DNA of 64,000 nucleotides from Gammaproteobacteria bacterium (GCA_016125505.1 WGLP01000006.1:1-64000), one strand, 5' to 3'; positions 1 to 8,908 are shown, numbered from the stretch's first letter. Notes: generated from the sequence alone by a model not told the origin. Numbers and translations: made by a program.

Positions 1-163
1 GCACAACGGGGCCACGGTCGTGACCGCCCAATGGGGCGCGGCCGTGTCCAAGAACCCGTACGTGGCCTTTGACCTCAAGGGCGGCAAACCGGGTGACACC
101 ATTGAGATGAGCTGGGTCGATAACCTCGGTGAGAAAGACTCAACCACCGTCAAGGTGAGCTAA
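1..163 (+). CDS. soxZ: SoxZ, sulfur-carrier complex subunit (C-terminal part)
   Basis: The reading frame is open from the window edge and ends at a TAA followed in frame by a second TAA. The visible ~53 residues include HNGATVVTAQWG, VSKNPYVAFDL and GDTIEMSWVDN, the C-terminal beta-sandwich pattern of SoxZ. SoxZ pairs with SoxY, whose terminal cysteine carries the sulfur substrate during periplasmic thiosulfate oxidation. The next gene, soxA, starts about 40 bases downstream on the same strand, which supports the call. The N-terminal half and the expected soxY lie outside the window. Confidence 0.88.
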   Translation, partial: HNGATVVTAQWGAAVSKNPYVAFDLKGGKPGDTIEMSWVDNLGEKDSTTVKVS

Positions 164-204
164 TAACCGAACCGATCTTCAGAATGAATGATAGGAGTTA
201 AACA

Positions 205-1062
205 ATGAAGAAGCTTGTGATTACAGCCGCAGTTGCCCTGATGGGGTTAGCGCCTGCGTTGTCTTCTGCAACGCCGCAGCAAGACTTGAAAGAGTTCCGG
301 GAATATTATTTAAAACGTTTCCCGGGTGTAAAACTGCAGGAATTCGCTGATGGTATTTACGGCATCGACAAAGGGCGCCGTGAAGAATTCGAAGCCATGA
401 TGGAATTCCCGCCGTACGAACCGGGTCTGGACTTGGGCAAACAGTTGTTTGCCAAGTACAACGTGGGCAAGTGCTTCAAGAACGGCGGCATCGGCATTCG
501 TCAAAACTATCCCTGGTTTGATGCCAAAAGCGGCACCGTGCATACGCTGGAAGGCGACATCATGGCCTGTCTCAAAAAGAACGGCGTTGACCTGAATGCC
601 GAGAAAATCAAATTCGGCGCAGGCGGCAAACTGGCAGTATTGTCTGCCTACATGGGGTATACCTCCCGTGGCAAGAAATTGAACGTGGTCATCCCGAATG
701 ATCCGCGTGCACTGGCCATCTATAACCGCGGTAAGCATCATTTCTACGCCAAGCGCGGCCAATTGAACATGGCCTGTGCAGATTGCCACATGTACCACTC
801 CGGTCAAATGGCCCGCGCCAACCTGATAAGCCCGGCACTGGGCCACCCGACTCACTTCCCGGCATATCGCAAGAATAACGAGCTTACAGGCGATCCGGTC
901 ATGGGTGGTTTCGTCACACTTGAGGCTCGCTATGCCAGTTGTAACAAACAGGTGCGCGCCAAGCCATTCAAACCGCAAAGCGATGAATATATCGCGCTGG
1001 AGTACTTCGAGACCTATATGAGCAATGGCATCAAGGTCAATGCTCCAGGTGTACGCGAATAA
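205..1062 (+). CDS. soxA: SoxA, L-cysteine S-thiosulfotransferase c-type cytochrome subunit
   Basis: SoxA, with SoxX, oxidatively couples thiosulfate to the SoxY carrier cysteine in the periplasm. The 285-residue product has a signal peptide of about 22 residues (KKLVITAAVALMGLAPAL). A CADCH heme-binding motif sits at 191-195. The active-site cysteine of the family is visible in RYASCN (C246). The place where diheme SoxA proteins carry a first CxxCH has only an isolated cysteine (C90, with C122), so this looks like the single-heme type. An AGGAG Shine-Dalgarno lies about 8 bases before the ATG. It follows soxZ, and a terminator closes the operon, so soxX and soxB are not downstream. The family call is secure. 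Confidence 0.93.
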   Translation: MKKLVITAAVALMGLAPALSSATPQQDLKEFREYYLKRFPGVKLQEFADGIYGIDKGRREEFEAMMEFPPYEPGLDLGKQLFAKYNVGKCFKNGGIGIRQNYPWFDAKSGTVHTLEGDIMACLKKNGVDLNAEKIKFGAGGKLAVLSAYMGYTSRGKKLNVVIPNDPRALAIYNRGKHHFYAKRGQLNMACADCHMYHSGQMARANLISPALGHPTHFPAYRKNNELTGDPVMGGFVTLEARYASCNKQVRAKPFKPQSDEYIALEYFETYMSNGIKVNAPGVRE

Positions 1063-1082
1063 TTCCATAATCGTCAAACTTG

Positions 1083-1109
1083 AAGCCCGGGTCTCCCGGG
1101 CTTTTTTTT
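1083..1109 (+). terminator. Rho-independent terminator after soxA
   Basis: A perfect 9-bp stem (AAGCCCGGG / CCCGGGCTT) with a TCT loop is followed by a run of T. It begins about 20 bases after the soxA stop and marks the end of the sox transcript. Confidence 0.93.
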
Positions 1110-1242
1110 GCCTGTCACAAAGACTCAACCAACGCTTGGTATAGTGCACAGATATCCGGGGTAATCGTCCCGCAAGAACGTTTTATGCTTTGGAAACAGA
1201 ATAAAAGCTAACTATACAATCCCCAAGCGTGCACAGAGTGAC

Positions 1243-2637
1243 TCATCCCTCCAGCTGTCTTGCGCGTTTGTTTAAATGCTCCGACATAACAATTTTCTTC
1301 TCGGAAACAAACGCCTCATGATTCCGTTCGACATCGCTCATGTTGTATAAATAATTGACCATGACCCCGAAAGAACTGGTTAATCCGTGTTCAGACGTAT
1401 CAGCATAAGTATTGATACGCTCAAGCCTTGCACCATTCGACAAATGAAAAATTGCAACGGGATCAGGCAGCTTGTTGTTGTCACCGATTGTCGTTAGATG
1501 AGCAAGCGCCAGATCACTTAATAATACATGCAGGGTTTTGTCATCCGCCGATAGATTATTTTCGAGTATGGTGTTTAGTATGCCTTTTATCGGCAATGAA
1601 GTATCCAGTTGATTATTTTCTGCAACCTGTAGGATAGAATCGTTATTTTGCAGAATTACATTTTCAAATAGTTTATCAACCGGCTGACGAGCCTCCCCAC
1701 TTAGCCATCTTTTCAAATTACCGGCAAAGGACGGAATTGGCGAAAGTGTGGACGATGTTTTTATCCAGGGGAGTTCGTAGCTCAGCTCGACGAGAACCTG
1801 CTTTATCAGGAAATTACCGAACGATATTCCGCGAAGTCCTGTCTGGGTATTATTGATGGAATAAAATATAGCTGTATCGGCCTGTCTTGGCTCTAACATT
1901 GGAGCCGTTGGATTAATCAGGTCCGAAATATTGTCGGTCAGACCGTTCACAAGGGCGATTTCAATGAATATCAGCGGTTCATCAGGCATTGCCGGATGGA
2001 AAAAGGCAAAGCATCGCCTGTCCTGCATCAGCCGTCTTCTCAGGTCGTCCCATCCCCGTATCTCATGCACTGATTCATAATTTATCAGTTTCTCGAGAAC
2101 GAATGCCGGACTGGTCCAGTCGATATTACGCAGCTGTAAAAAACCCCGGTTAAACCATGAAGACAAGATGTGTTTCAGATCGGCATCGACACAAATCAGC
2201 TCCTGATGCCTTTTCAGCAGCTTGAGCAGGTCCGCCCTCAGACTGACAAGATGTGCCGTGCCGCTGGGAGCCAGGTTGAGACGCCGAAAAAGCTCCTGCC
2301 GCGGCGCCTCAAGCACGTTATTAAGCGTGATCAGGTCCTGCGGATTACCAGACTCAAAGTAGCGCTGTGCGGCACGCTTAAGTTCCAAAATGTCCGGATT
2401 AAACTCATCCGCCAATAATTTGAAAAAATCCAATCTCTTCTCGGAATCGAGCCCGTGGTACAAATGTATAATCTGCTGTGACAGCGCTACATTCGACGCC
2501 TCACCGTGACTGGCAAGCAAACGCTTACACATCGAGGACAAATCAGCATTCGCACCATTCGTCTGCTCAAGGCCGAGCAATTCACGGCCTTTTTCAGCGA
2601 TTGACTGGATTACACTTTGGAACCAGTTTGATTTCAC
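1243..2637 (-). CDS. matA: Malonyl-CoA decarboxylase
   Basis: This enzyme converts malonyl-CoA to acetyl-CoA and CO2. The 464-residue protein has the helical N-terminal domain and the acetyltransferase-like C-terminal domain of malonyl-CoA decarboxylases. The C-terminal signature FHLSNGARLERIN...SFGVMVNYLY, including the conserved histidine, is clear. It is the last gene of a minus-strand run encoding a GntR regulator, a TRAP transporter and a TauE-like exporter, and a malonyl-CoA synthetase gene lies at the other end of the locus. That context indicates catabolic use of external malonate (MatA role) rather than control of fatty-acid metabolism. The family is secure; the pathway role is inferred from the neighbours. 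Confidence 0.9.
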   Translation of the reverse strand: MKSNWFQSVIQSIAEKGRELLGLEQTNGANADLSSMCKRLLASHGEASNVALSQQIIHLYHGLDSEKRLDFFKLLADEFNPDILELKRAAQRYFESGNPQDLITLNNVLEAPRQELFRRLNLAPSGTAHLVSLRADLLKLLKRHQELICVDADLKHILSSWFNRGFLQLRNIDWTSPAFVLEKLINYESVHEIRGWDDLRRRLMQDRRCFAFFHPAMPDEPLIFIEIALVNGLTDNISDLINPTAPMLEPRQADTAIFYSINNTQTGLRGISFGNFLIKQVLVELSYELPWIKTSSTLSPIPSFAGNLKRWLSGEARQPVDKLFENVILQNNDSILQVAENNQLDTSLPIKGILNTILENNLSADDKTLHVLLSDLALAHLTTIGDNNKLPDPVAIFHLSNGARLERINTYADTSEHGLTSSFGVMVNYLYNMSDVERNHEAFVSEKKIVMSEHLNKRARQLEG

Positions 2638-2652
2638 TCGCGTAATGTCCTT

Positions 2653-3438
2653 CTACCCGTATAAGATTTTCACACTCAGGATCAATAAAAATAATCCAAA
2701 AAACAACTTGAGGCGCTCTGGCGAAATTCTGTGAGTAATCTTCGCGCCGAACGGGGCAAATATCGTACTTGCGACAACAATACTGAAAAATGCCGGTATA
2801 TTGACATAGCCGAGACTCCATACCGGTCGATGCTCTACACCCAGACCAGTAATTATGTAGCCGGTAACACCCGCTACAGATATCGGTAATCCAATAGCGG
2901 CAGATGTCGCAACCGCATTGCGAATATTCATATTGCACCATGTCAGAAACGGCACGCTCATTGATCCACCACCCACTCCCATTAATGATGACATCGTACC
3001 AATGACAGTGCCTGCAGCCCACATCCCTGCCGTCTCTGGCAAATGCCGATGCGGTTTTGCGGCATTGCCCAAGATCATTTGCGCCGCAACAAATAACATG
3101 AAAACTCCAAACAGGATGCGCAGATGTTCACCCGCGATCAATTTCGCCAGACCCGCGCCGATCAGACCGCCAATAATTATCCCAGGGGTAATTGTCCTGA
3201 ATACACTCCAGTTTATTGCTTCATGTTTCTGATGGGCACGGATGGATGACAACGAGGTAATCACAATCGTCGCGAGAGAAGTACCAATCGCAACATGCAT
3301 CAATACATCCATATCCATGTTCTGCGCCGAAAAAACCAGCGCGAGTACAGGAACGATAATTATGCCGCCACCAATACCTAACAGTCCGGCAAGTGTCCCG
3401 GCAATGGCTCCCATGCCTAATAATACGAGTATCTGCAA
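2653..3438 (-). CDS. TauE/SafE family sulfite/organic-anion exporter
   Basis: A 261-residue inner-membrane protein with about eight hydrophobic segments and the two glycine-rich repeats of the TauE/SafE family (GLLGIGGGIIIVP near the N terminus, MGVGGGSMSVPFL near the middle). Members move sulfite, sulfoacetate or other small anions. The start appears to be TTG, with AGGAA about 9 bases upstream; the next ATG (codon 9) would cut into the first membrane segment. It sits between dctM and the decarboxylase gene, about 20 bases from each, so it is probably in the malonate operon. Its substrate cannot be read from sequence; malonate or sulfite are both possible. Confidence 0.85.
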   Translation of the reverse strand: MQILVLLGMGAIAGTLAGLLGIGGGIIIVPVLALVFSAQNMDMDVLMHVAIGTSLATIVITSLSSIRAHQKHEAINWSVFRTITPGIIIGGLIGAGLAKLIAGEHLRILFGVFMLFVAAQMILGNAAKPHRHLPETAGMWAAGTVIGTMSSLMGVGGGSMSVPFLTWCNMNIRNAVATSAAIGLPISVAGVTGYIITGLGVEHRPVWSLGYVNIPAFFSIVVASTIFAPFGAKITHRISPERLKLFFGLFLLILSVKILYG

Positions 3439-3459
3439 AATATCGTTCCTGAATTGGCT

Positions 3460-4779
3460 CTAGTAGTGAGCCTGCCCCATTAATACATCCGGCAACCATG
3501 TTGCAATACCCGGGAAGATTACCAGCAGGATAATGCCCAGCAGCATGCACAACATAAATGGCAACGAGCCCCATAATATCGTGCTCAACCTGACGTCAGG
3601 CGCAATCCCGTTAATCACATACAGATTCAGACCGACCGGTGGCGTAATCAAACCGATTTCCATATTCAGTGTAAACATGACACCAAACCAGATAGGATCG
3701 AAGCCGATTGCCTGTACAATGGGTGTCAGTGTGGGCGCAGTCATTAAAATGACTGCAACGGGCGGTAAAAACAATCCGGCGATAATGAGGAATATGTTAA
3801 CGCTGAGTAATAACACCCAGGGGTTAACTTCCAGCCCCGCAATCCATTGCGCCAATGACTGGGTAATATACAAATCCGACATCATGTAACTGAATAATGC
3901 AGCTGTCCCGATAATCAGCATAATCATGACGGATTCACGCATCGCGCTCCTGAGTATTTCCCAATGCGCACGCAAATCCCACATCTTGTAGATGAACGTG
4001 ACCAGTATGATACAGACAAACGCACCTACCCCCGCCGCCTCCGATGGTGTCGCCACCCCGCCGTAAAGGGCATAAAGAATCAATATAATGATGCTCAAAA
4101 AGGGCAATATCTTTGGAAGGATGGAAAATTTCTCTTTCCAGGAATAACTCTTGTCACCGGCCTTAAAGTGAAATCCACAACGCTTTGCGTAAAATAATGA
4201 CCAGATCATAAACAGCGTCGTCAACATCAGTCCGGGAATAATGCCGGCGATAAACAGGCGTCCGATCGAGGTCTGGGTAGAAATCCCATAAACGATCATG
4301 GTGATGCTGGGCGGGATCAGAATACCCAGGGTACCGCCGGCGGCAATCGCACCGGTAGCCAGACTGCTCGGATAACCGCGCCTTTTCATTTCCGGTATCC
4401 CCATCTTGCCGATGGCTGCACAGGTAGCCGGAGATGAGCCGCTGAGCGCGGCAAACAACGCACAGGCCCCAAGGTTGGAAATAATCAGGCCACCTGGCAC
4501 TTTGTACAACCAGCGCTCCAGTGCCTCATATAAATCACTTCCTGCCTTCGATGAAGATACGGCGGCACCCATCAATATAAACATCGGAATCGACAACAGG
4601 GTAAATTCATTCAGTCCACCGAAAAACGTATCAGCAATGATCGTAAGACTGCCCGGACCATCTACAGCAACCAGAAATACGACCGACACGATCCCAAGCG
4701 CAAAAGCGACTGGCATACCAGACAACAATATGACAATCAGCGTCACGGCAATCGTTATGCCCATGAATAATGGACTCAT
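3460..4779 (-). CDS. dctM: TRAP transporter large permease (DctM type)
   Basis: The 439-residue product has about twelve membrane segments and the DctM pattern (LSIPMFILMGAAVS, GSSPATCAAIGKMGIPEM, GGTLGILIPPS, TLNMEIGLITPPVGLNLYV). It forms the sodium-driven translocation channel of a tripartite TRAP transporter. The small permease gene is 3 bases upstream and the binding-protein gene precedes that. With malonyl-CoA synthetase and decarboxylase in the same locus, malonate is the most likely substrate, as in the MatPQM type of system; this is inference from context. Confidence 0.93.
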   Translation of the reverse strand: MSPLFMGITIAVTLIVILLSGMPVAFALGIVSVVFLVAVDGPGSLTIIADTFFGGLNEFTLLSIPMFILMGAAVSSSKAGSDLYEALERWLYKVPGGLIISNLGACALFAALSGSSPATCAAIGKMGIPEMKRRGYPSSLATGAIAAGGTLGILIPPSITMIVYGISTQTSIGRLFIAGIIPGLMLTTLFMIWSLFYAKRCGFHFKAGDKSYSWKEKFSILPKILPFLSIIILILYALYGGVATPSEAAGVGAFVCIILVTFIYKMWDLRAHWEILRSAMRESVMIMLIIGTAALFSYMMSDLYITQSLAQWIAGLEVNPWVLLLSVNIFLIIAGLFLPPVAVILMTAPTLTPIVQAIGFDPIWFGVMFTLNMEIGLITPPVGLNLYVINGIAPDVRLSTILWGSLPFMLCMLLGIILLVIFPGIATWLPDVLMGQAHY

Positions 4780-4782
4780 AGC

Positions 4783-5307
4783 TTAGTCTCCACCCGCGAG
4801 ATCCTGCTGAATACCGAAAGGCATCTCCCTGCCCAGCAACAAATTGATAATATCCGCCAGATATTGTAACGAGAGCACACAGAATCCGAATGGCATCGAA
4901 AAATAGGGTATCCAAAGTCGCACACCCCAGATCGAATCGGAATGCCAGTTCTTCTCCCAGGCTTCCAGCCAGAACTTGTAACCATACCAGGTGATAAGCA
5001 GACAGAAAGCCAGCGCAAGGCACGATGAAAACAGCGCCAGATATAAACGTTTCCGGTGCGACAGAAAAATCGGGATCAGATCCACATTAACATGGCCCCG
5101 CGTCAGCAACACATACGGACTACCAATAAAAGTTGCGGCAATCAGAAGATAGGTAACAAACTCCGTTTGCCAGTAGGATGACTCGACCAATACGTATCGC
5201 ACCCAAATCATCTGCATCACCACGAGTACAGACAAAAATATCATCAGGGCAGATGCAATACCGCACAACTTTGAGAGCACAGTGATAAATCGAATAAAAT
5301 AATTCAT
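4783..5307 (-). CDS. dctQ: TRAP transporter small permease (DctQ type)
   Basis: A 174-residue protein with four predicted membrane helices and the DctQ motifs VVMQMIWVRYVL, FVTYLLIAATFIGSPYVLLTRGHVNV and IPYFSMPFGF. DctQ proteins link the binding protein to the DctM channel. The 3-base gap to dctM implies translational coupling. A strong stem-loop separates it from the upstream dctP. Confidence 0.91.
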   Translation of the reverse strand: MNYFIRFITVLSKLCGIASALMIFLSVLVVMQMIWVRYVLVESSYWQTEFVTYLLIAATFIGSPYVLLTRGHVNVDLIPIFLSHRKRLYLALFSSCLALAFCLLITWYGYKFWLEAWEKNWHSDSIWGVRLWIPYFSMPFGFCVLSLQYLADIINLLLGREMPFGIQQDLAGGD

Positions 5308-5329
5308 AGATCAAAAGTCTGAAAATAAA

Positions 5330-5363
5330 AAGACGGCCGCTGCACAATGACAACGGCCGTCTT
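5330..5363 (-). terminator. Intercistronic stem-loop between dctP and dctQ
   Basis: A perfect 10-bp inverted repeat (AAGACGGCCG / CGGCCGTCTT) with a 14-base loop. Read on the minus strand it is followed by TTTTATTTTC, so it resembles a leaky intrinsic terminator or an mRNA-stabilising hairpin. Such structures often raise the amount of binding protein relative to the permeases. Confidence 0.75.
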
Positions 5364-5405
5364 CCAAAGATAGGCAACTACCGGTTAACAACTTCTTGCC
5401 TGTTT

Positions 5406-6413
5406 TTACTTAACAGACAGCGCCATATCCAGTAATTCACGTCCACCCTTGACGTCTTTGGCAAAACTCTCATACGAAGTCTTGTCAGCGATAGCCCGCC
5501 AGGCAGCTGCTTGCTCGGCATTCATATAGACAACTTTGACACCGGCCTTTTTGAAGGTGTTGACGAGCGTCTCGTCAGCCTTTTTTGCGCCTTCATAGGC
5601 AAACTGCTCCGCCTTCTTGCCTGATGCCAGAATCAGGTCCTGTTGCTCTTTTGTCAGGCTGTCGAATGTTTTCTTCGACATCAGGATAGGTTCGTACATC
5701 ACCCAAAGCGCATGCTCGCCGGGTGCAGTAAGGCATTTGACCTGTTCATAGATGCGATAAGATACCAGGCTCGCGGAACTTGTATTGGCGCCGTCGAGCA
5801 CACCCGTCTGTAGAGCGGAATAGATTTCAGAGCTCGGCATCTTGGCAATTGAGGCACCTGCGCCGGCAAGCATCTCATTAAAGGCCTTGCCGGCAGCGCG
5901 GAAAGTCTGACCCTTGACATCATCCGGGTTCAGCACACAGTTTTTCTTGGAAACGAATCCGCCAGCAAGCCAGGTATCGGCCAGCACGATAACACCGGCA
6001 TCATTGATAATCTTCCTGATGCGCTGCATGAACGGAGACTTGTCGAGGCGCTGGGCATGCTCGTGATTTTTGACCAGTCCGGGCATCAGTGTCAGGTTGA
6101 ATTCGGGATGACGACCGGCTGCATAAGCCAAAGGGAAAGCAGTCATGTCCAGTTTGCCTTTGACTATTGCGCCCCACTGTTCCTTTGGTTTGTACAGAGA
6201 TTTACCCGGATAAACCTGGATCTTCAGACCGATATGCGCATTGTTGACGTCTCGTGCAATCATTTGCACCATTTCGTCACGGATATCACCCTTTCCACCG
6301 GGCCATTGATGTGATGCCTTAAGCACACGATCTGCAGCAAAAGCCAGTCCGGATGTGCTTACGCATACTGCAGCAAGTAATGCAAATACTCCTCGCGATA
6401 CGATGGTTTTCAT
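5406..6413 (-). CDS. dctP: TRAP transporter solute-binding protein (DctP family)
   Basis: This periplasmic receptor captures the substrate, probably malonate, for DctQM. The 335-residue product has a signal peptide cleaved near SGLAFA-ADRVLK. The body has the DctP pattern, including the region around FRAAGKAFNEMLAG with the arginine that binds the substrate carboxylate in this family, then MPSSEIYSALQTGVLDGANT. AGAGGAA lies about 9 bases before the ATG. It follows the GntR regulator gene and precedes dctQM after a stem-loop. The family is secure; the substrate is inferred from the matA and matB neighbours. Confidence 0.92.
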   Translation of the reverse strand: MKTIVSRGVFALLAAVCVSTSGLAFAADRVLKASHQWPGGKGDIRDEMVQMIARDVNNAHIGLKIQVYPGKSLYKPKEQWGAIVKGKLDMTAFPLAYAAGRHPEFNLTLMPGLVKNHEHAQRLDKSPFMQRIRKIINDAGVIVLADTWLAGGFVSKKNCVLNPDDVKGQTFRAAGKAFNEMLAGAGASIAKMPSSEIYSALQTGVLDGANTSSASLVSYRIYEQVKCLTAPGEHALWVMYEPILMSKKTFDSLTKEQQDLILASGKKAEQFAYEGAKKADETLVNTFKKAGVKVVYMNAEQAAAWRAIADKTSYESFAKDVKGGRELLDMALSVK

Positions 6414-6470
6414 AATTATATTCCTCTTATAGGTGGTGTATTTTTGTATGACTATTGGATCTGCCTGATA

Positions 6471-7124
6471 TTATTTTTCCTCTCTCAGTGACTTCCATTG
6501 CTTCAGTAAATGAGACTTCATGCTCTTTTCCGCCATATCCGGATCGTGGGCATGAAGTGCTCGCATTATTTCCCGATGCTCATCGATTGATGCTTCAAGT
6601 CGCCCGGGAATGGTAAGTTGATAGTGCCTTGCCAGGCGCAGGACTTTCCGGAGATCACCGATAATGCGCTGGAGTGTGCGATTTCCGGAGAGATCCTGGA
6701 TTGCCTGGTGAAAAGCAAAATTCTTTTCGTAGTATTCGTCGATGTCACCGTTCTCGGCATGGACTTCGAGTGTCGCGTGCATTTCATCGAGTCGGGCAAG
6801 GTCTGCCTCGGTGCAATTTTCCACTGCCTCACGCGCGCACAAGCCCTCAAGCACCGCCATGACCGGAAACAGTTCATCCAGCTCCGCCAGGTCCATGTTG
6901 CGAACATAGCTTCCCTTGCGCGGAATTAACTGGATGAGTCCTTCACTACTCAAGACCTTGAGCGCCTCCCGTAATGGCGTACGGCTGATGCCGTAGCGCT
7001 TGCACAGGGCCATCTCATCAATGGGATCACCGGGCTTGAGTTCGTTCTGATATATCTGGGCTTTCAGCCGCTCAGCAACCTGAATATAGAGTGCTTCACT
7101 TTTGATCTGCTCTGGCACCGTCAT
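6471..7124 (-). CDS. matR: GntR-family (FadR/FCD) transcriptional regulator, probable malonate-locus regulator
   Basis: The 217-residue product has an N-terminal winged helix-turn-helix (GDPIDEMALCKRYGISRTPLREALKVLSSEG, about residues 32-62) and a C-terminal FCD ligand-binding domain. The FCD histidines expected to hold a metal are visible (NFAFHQAI, SIDEHREIM, MKSHLL). It is the first gene of the minus-strand transporter/decarboxylase operon and diverges from matB. A perfect AT-rich palindrome lies in the shared intergenic region, so control of both transcription units by malonate or malonyl-CoA is likely but not shown. Confidence 0.88.
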   Translation of the reverse strand: MTVPEQIKSEALYIQVAERLKAQIYQNELKPGDPIDEMALCKRYGISRTPLREALKVLSSEGLIQLIPRKGSYVRNMDLAELDELFPVMAVLEGLCAREAVENCTEADLARLDEMHATLEVHAENGDIDEYYEKNFAFHQAIQDLSGNRTLQRIIGDLRKVLRLARHYQLTIPGRLEASIDEHREIMRALHAHDPDMAEKSMKSHLLKQWKSLREEK

Positions 7125-7173
7125 CCTCAGTTACCTGATTAGAAAATATTAGATTTTTAACAACTTATAATTC

Positions 7174-7188
7174 ATAATTATTAATTAT
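7174..7188. promoter_or_regulatory. Candidate operator: 15-bp palindrome in the divergent matR/matB region
   Basis: ATAATTA-T-TAATTAT is a perfect inverted repeat with a one-base centre. It lies about 50 bases upstream of the matR start and about 50 bases upstream of the matB ATG. Size, AT-richness and position fit a GntR/FadR-type operator. Binding by the adjacent regulator is inference. Confidence 0.55.
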
Positions 7189-7238
7189 CATTTTAGTCTA
7201 CTGCCATTACCTGCGACGTGTCAAAGGCCTCAGTAGCC

Positions 7239-8756
7239 ATGAACAAGAATATTTATACCGTTTTTGAGCAGCATTTCCCCAGTTCCAGCGATTCAGTCTT
7301 CATTGAAACTGTATCCGGTGAGTCCTACACCTATGCCGTCCTGCAACAACACGTTGCCCGCATAGCAAATCTCCTGTTAGCGCACGGATTAACCAAGGGT
7401 GATCGGGTTGCGGTCCAGGTGGAAAAATCACCGCAGGTGCTGTTCCTGTATCTCGCCTGCCTCAGGGCCGGATTGATATATCTGCCTCTGAATACGGCCT
7501 ATACGGAGAGCGAGCTGGCTTATTTCCTGGAAAATGCCAGGCCGGCAACCGTCGTCTGCGATCCATGCAGTGAAGAAATGTTTGCCCGCCTCGGTGAGGC
7601 ACACGGCCTGCGTAATATTTTCTGCCTGGATGCACAGGGCGCGGGTACGCTGATGAGCCTGGCCGCGCGGCAATCTGACATGTTTACCACTGTCGAATGT
7701 GGTAAGGATGATGTCGCCGTCATCTTGTACACATCCGGCACCACGGGTCGTCCTAAGGGGGCGATGATCACGCACGGCAATCTGGCGGCAAACGGTATGG
7801 CCTTGCAGAAGACCTGGCACTGGCGGCAGGATGATATCCTGTTACACGCGCTGCCTATCTTTCATATACACGGCCTGTTTGTCGCCTGCCACAATGTTTT
7901 GCTGGGTGGCAGCAAGATGCTGTTTGTACCCAAATTTGACGCCAAACGCATTATTGAGTTGTTGCCCAAGGCAACCGTGTTGATGGGCGTACCCACCTTC
8001 TATACCCGCTTGCTGGACAGTCCGGATTTTAATCGTGATGTCTGCCGGAACATTCGTTTATTCATTTCGGGTTCTGCACCACTACTCGAACAGACATTTA
8101 TTGAGTTTCAGGAACGCACAGGTCATACCATTCTGGAGCGATACGGTATGACTGAAACCGGCATGAACACCTCCAATCCGGTTGATGGTGCAAGGGTTGC
8201 CGGGACGGTTGGCCTGCCATTACCGGGTGTGGAAGTGAGGATCGTCGATGATTCAGGTCAGACCGTTCAGGCGGATACCGTCGGCCTGTTACAGGTCAGG
8301 GGTGAAAATGTCTTTAAGGGTTACTGGCAAATGCCGGAAAAAACCGCTGAGGATTTCACCCAGGACGGGTTCTTCATAACGGGTGACCTGGCGAAGTTTG
8401 ATAATTCAGGTTATATCGCCATCGTCGGCCGTAACAAGGATATGGTCATCACCGGCGGTTATAACGTTTATCCCAAGGAGATCGAATTGCTGCTTGATGA
8501 AATTGAAGGTATCCGGGAATCGGCCATTATCGGGTTACCTCATAAGGATTTCGGTGAGGCGGTGACCGCCGTGATCATCCCTGATGACATTGAACATGTG
8601 CCGGATGAAAAAACTATCATAAGCCAGCTGAAAGCAAAGCTGGCAAATTACAAAGTACCGAAGAAAATTATCGTCCTGGAGCAATTGCCACGCAATACGA
8701 TGGGCAAGGTACAAAAAAACGTGCTGCGTGAGAAATATGCCGATTTATGGCGATAA
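7239..8756 (+). CDS. matB: Malonyl-CoA synthetase (ANL superfamily)
   Basis: The enzyme activates malonate to malonyl-CoA with ATP. The product (505 residues from the chosen ATG) has the adenylation motif ILYTSGTTGRPKGAMITH, the ERYGMTETGMNTSNP motif, FFITGDLAKFD and the C-terminal catalytic lysine region PRNTMGKVQKN. An in-frame GTG 21 bases earlier has no ribosome site, whereas AAAGG precedes this ATG by about 11 bases. MatB feeds the decarboxylase encoded at the far end of the locus, giving malonate to malonyl-CoA to acetyl-CoA. Another short-chain acyl-CoA ligase would look similar, but the neighbours favour malonate. Confidence 0.88.
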   Translation: MNKNIYTVFEQHFPSSSDSVFIETVSGESYTYAVLQQHVARIANLLLAHGLTKGDRVAVQVEKSPQVLFLYLACLRAGLIYLPLNTAYTESELAYFLENARPATVVCDPCSEEMFARLGEAHGLRNIFCLDAQGAGTLMSLAARQSDMFTTVECGKDDVAVILYTSGTTGRPKGAMITHGNLAANGMALQKTWHWRQDDILLHALPIFHIHGLFVACHNVLLGGSKMLFVPKFDAKRIIELLPKATVLMGVPTFYTRLLDSPDFNRDVCRNIRLFISGSAPLLEQTFIEFQERTGHTILERYGMTETGMNTSNPVDGARVAGTVGLPLPGVEVRIVDDSGQTVQADTVGLLQVRGENVFKGYWQMPEKTAEDFTQDGFFITGDLAKFDNSGYIAIVGRNKDMVITGGYNVYPKEIELLLDEIEGIRESAIIGLPHKDFGEAVTAVIIPDDIEHVPDEKTIISQLKAKLANYKVPKKIIVLEQLPRNTMGKVQKNVLREKYADLWR

Positions 8757-8771
8757 TGAAGCAATCGAAAA

Positions 8772-8847
8772 TGGTGGGTCGTGAAGGATTCGAACCTTCG
8801 ACCAATTGGTTAAAAGCCAACTGCTCTACCGACTGAGCTAACGACCC
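8772..8847 (-). tRNA. tRNA-Lys(TTT)
   Basis: Read on the minus strand, the 76 bases fold as a cloverleaf: acceptor GGGTCGT pairs with ACGACCC, D arm GCTCAG...GAGC, anticodon loop CTTTTAA with anticodon TTT, T arm GAAGGTTCGAATCCTTC, and an encoded CCA end. The sequence is close to the well-known enterobacterial tRNA-Lys. Confidence 0.98.
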
Positions 8848-8908
8848 ATTAGAAACGCAGAATAAGACGGCATTGGTTACGGCCTGCCGCGAAAGCGCGC
8901 ATTTTACC

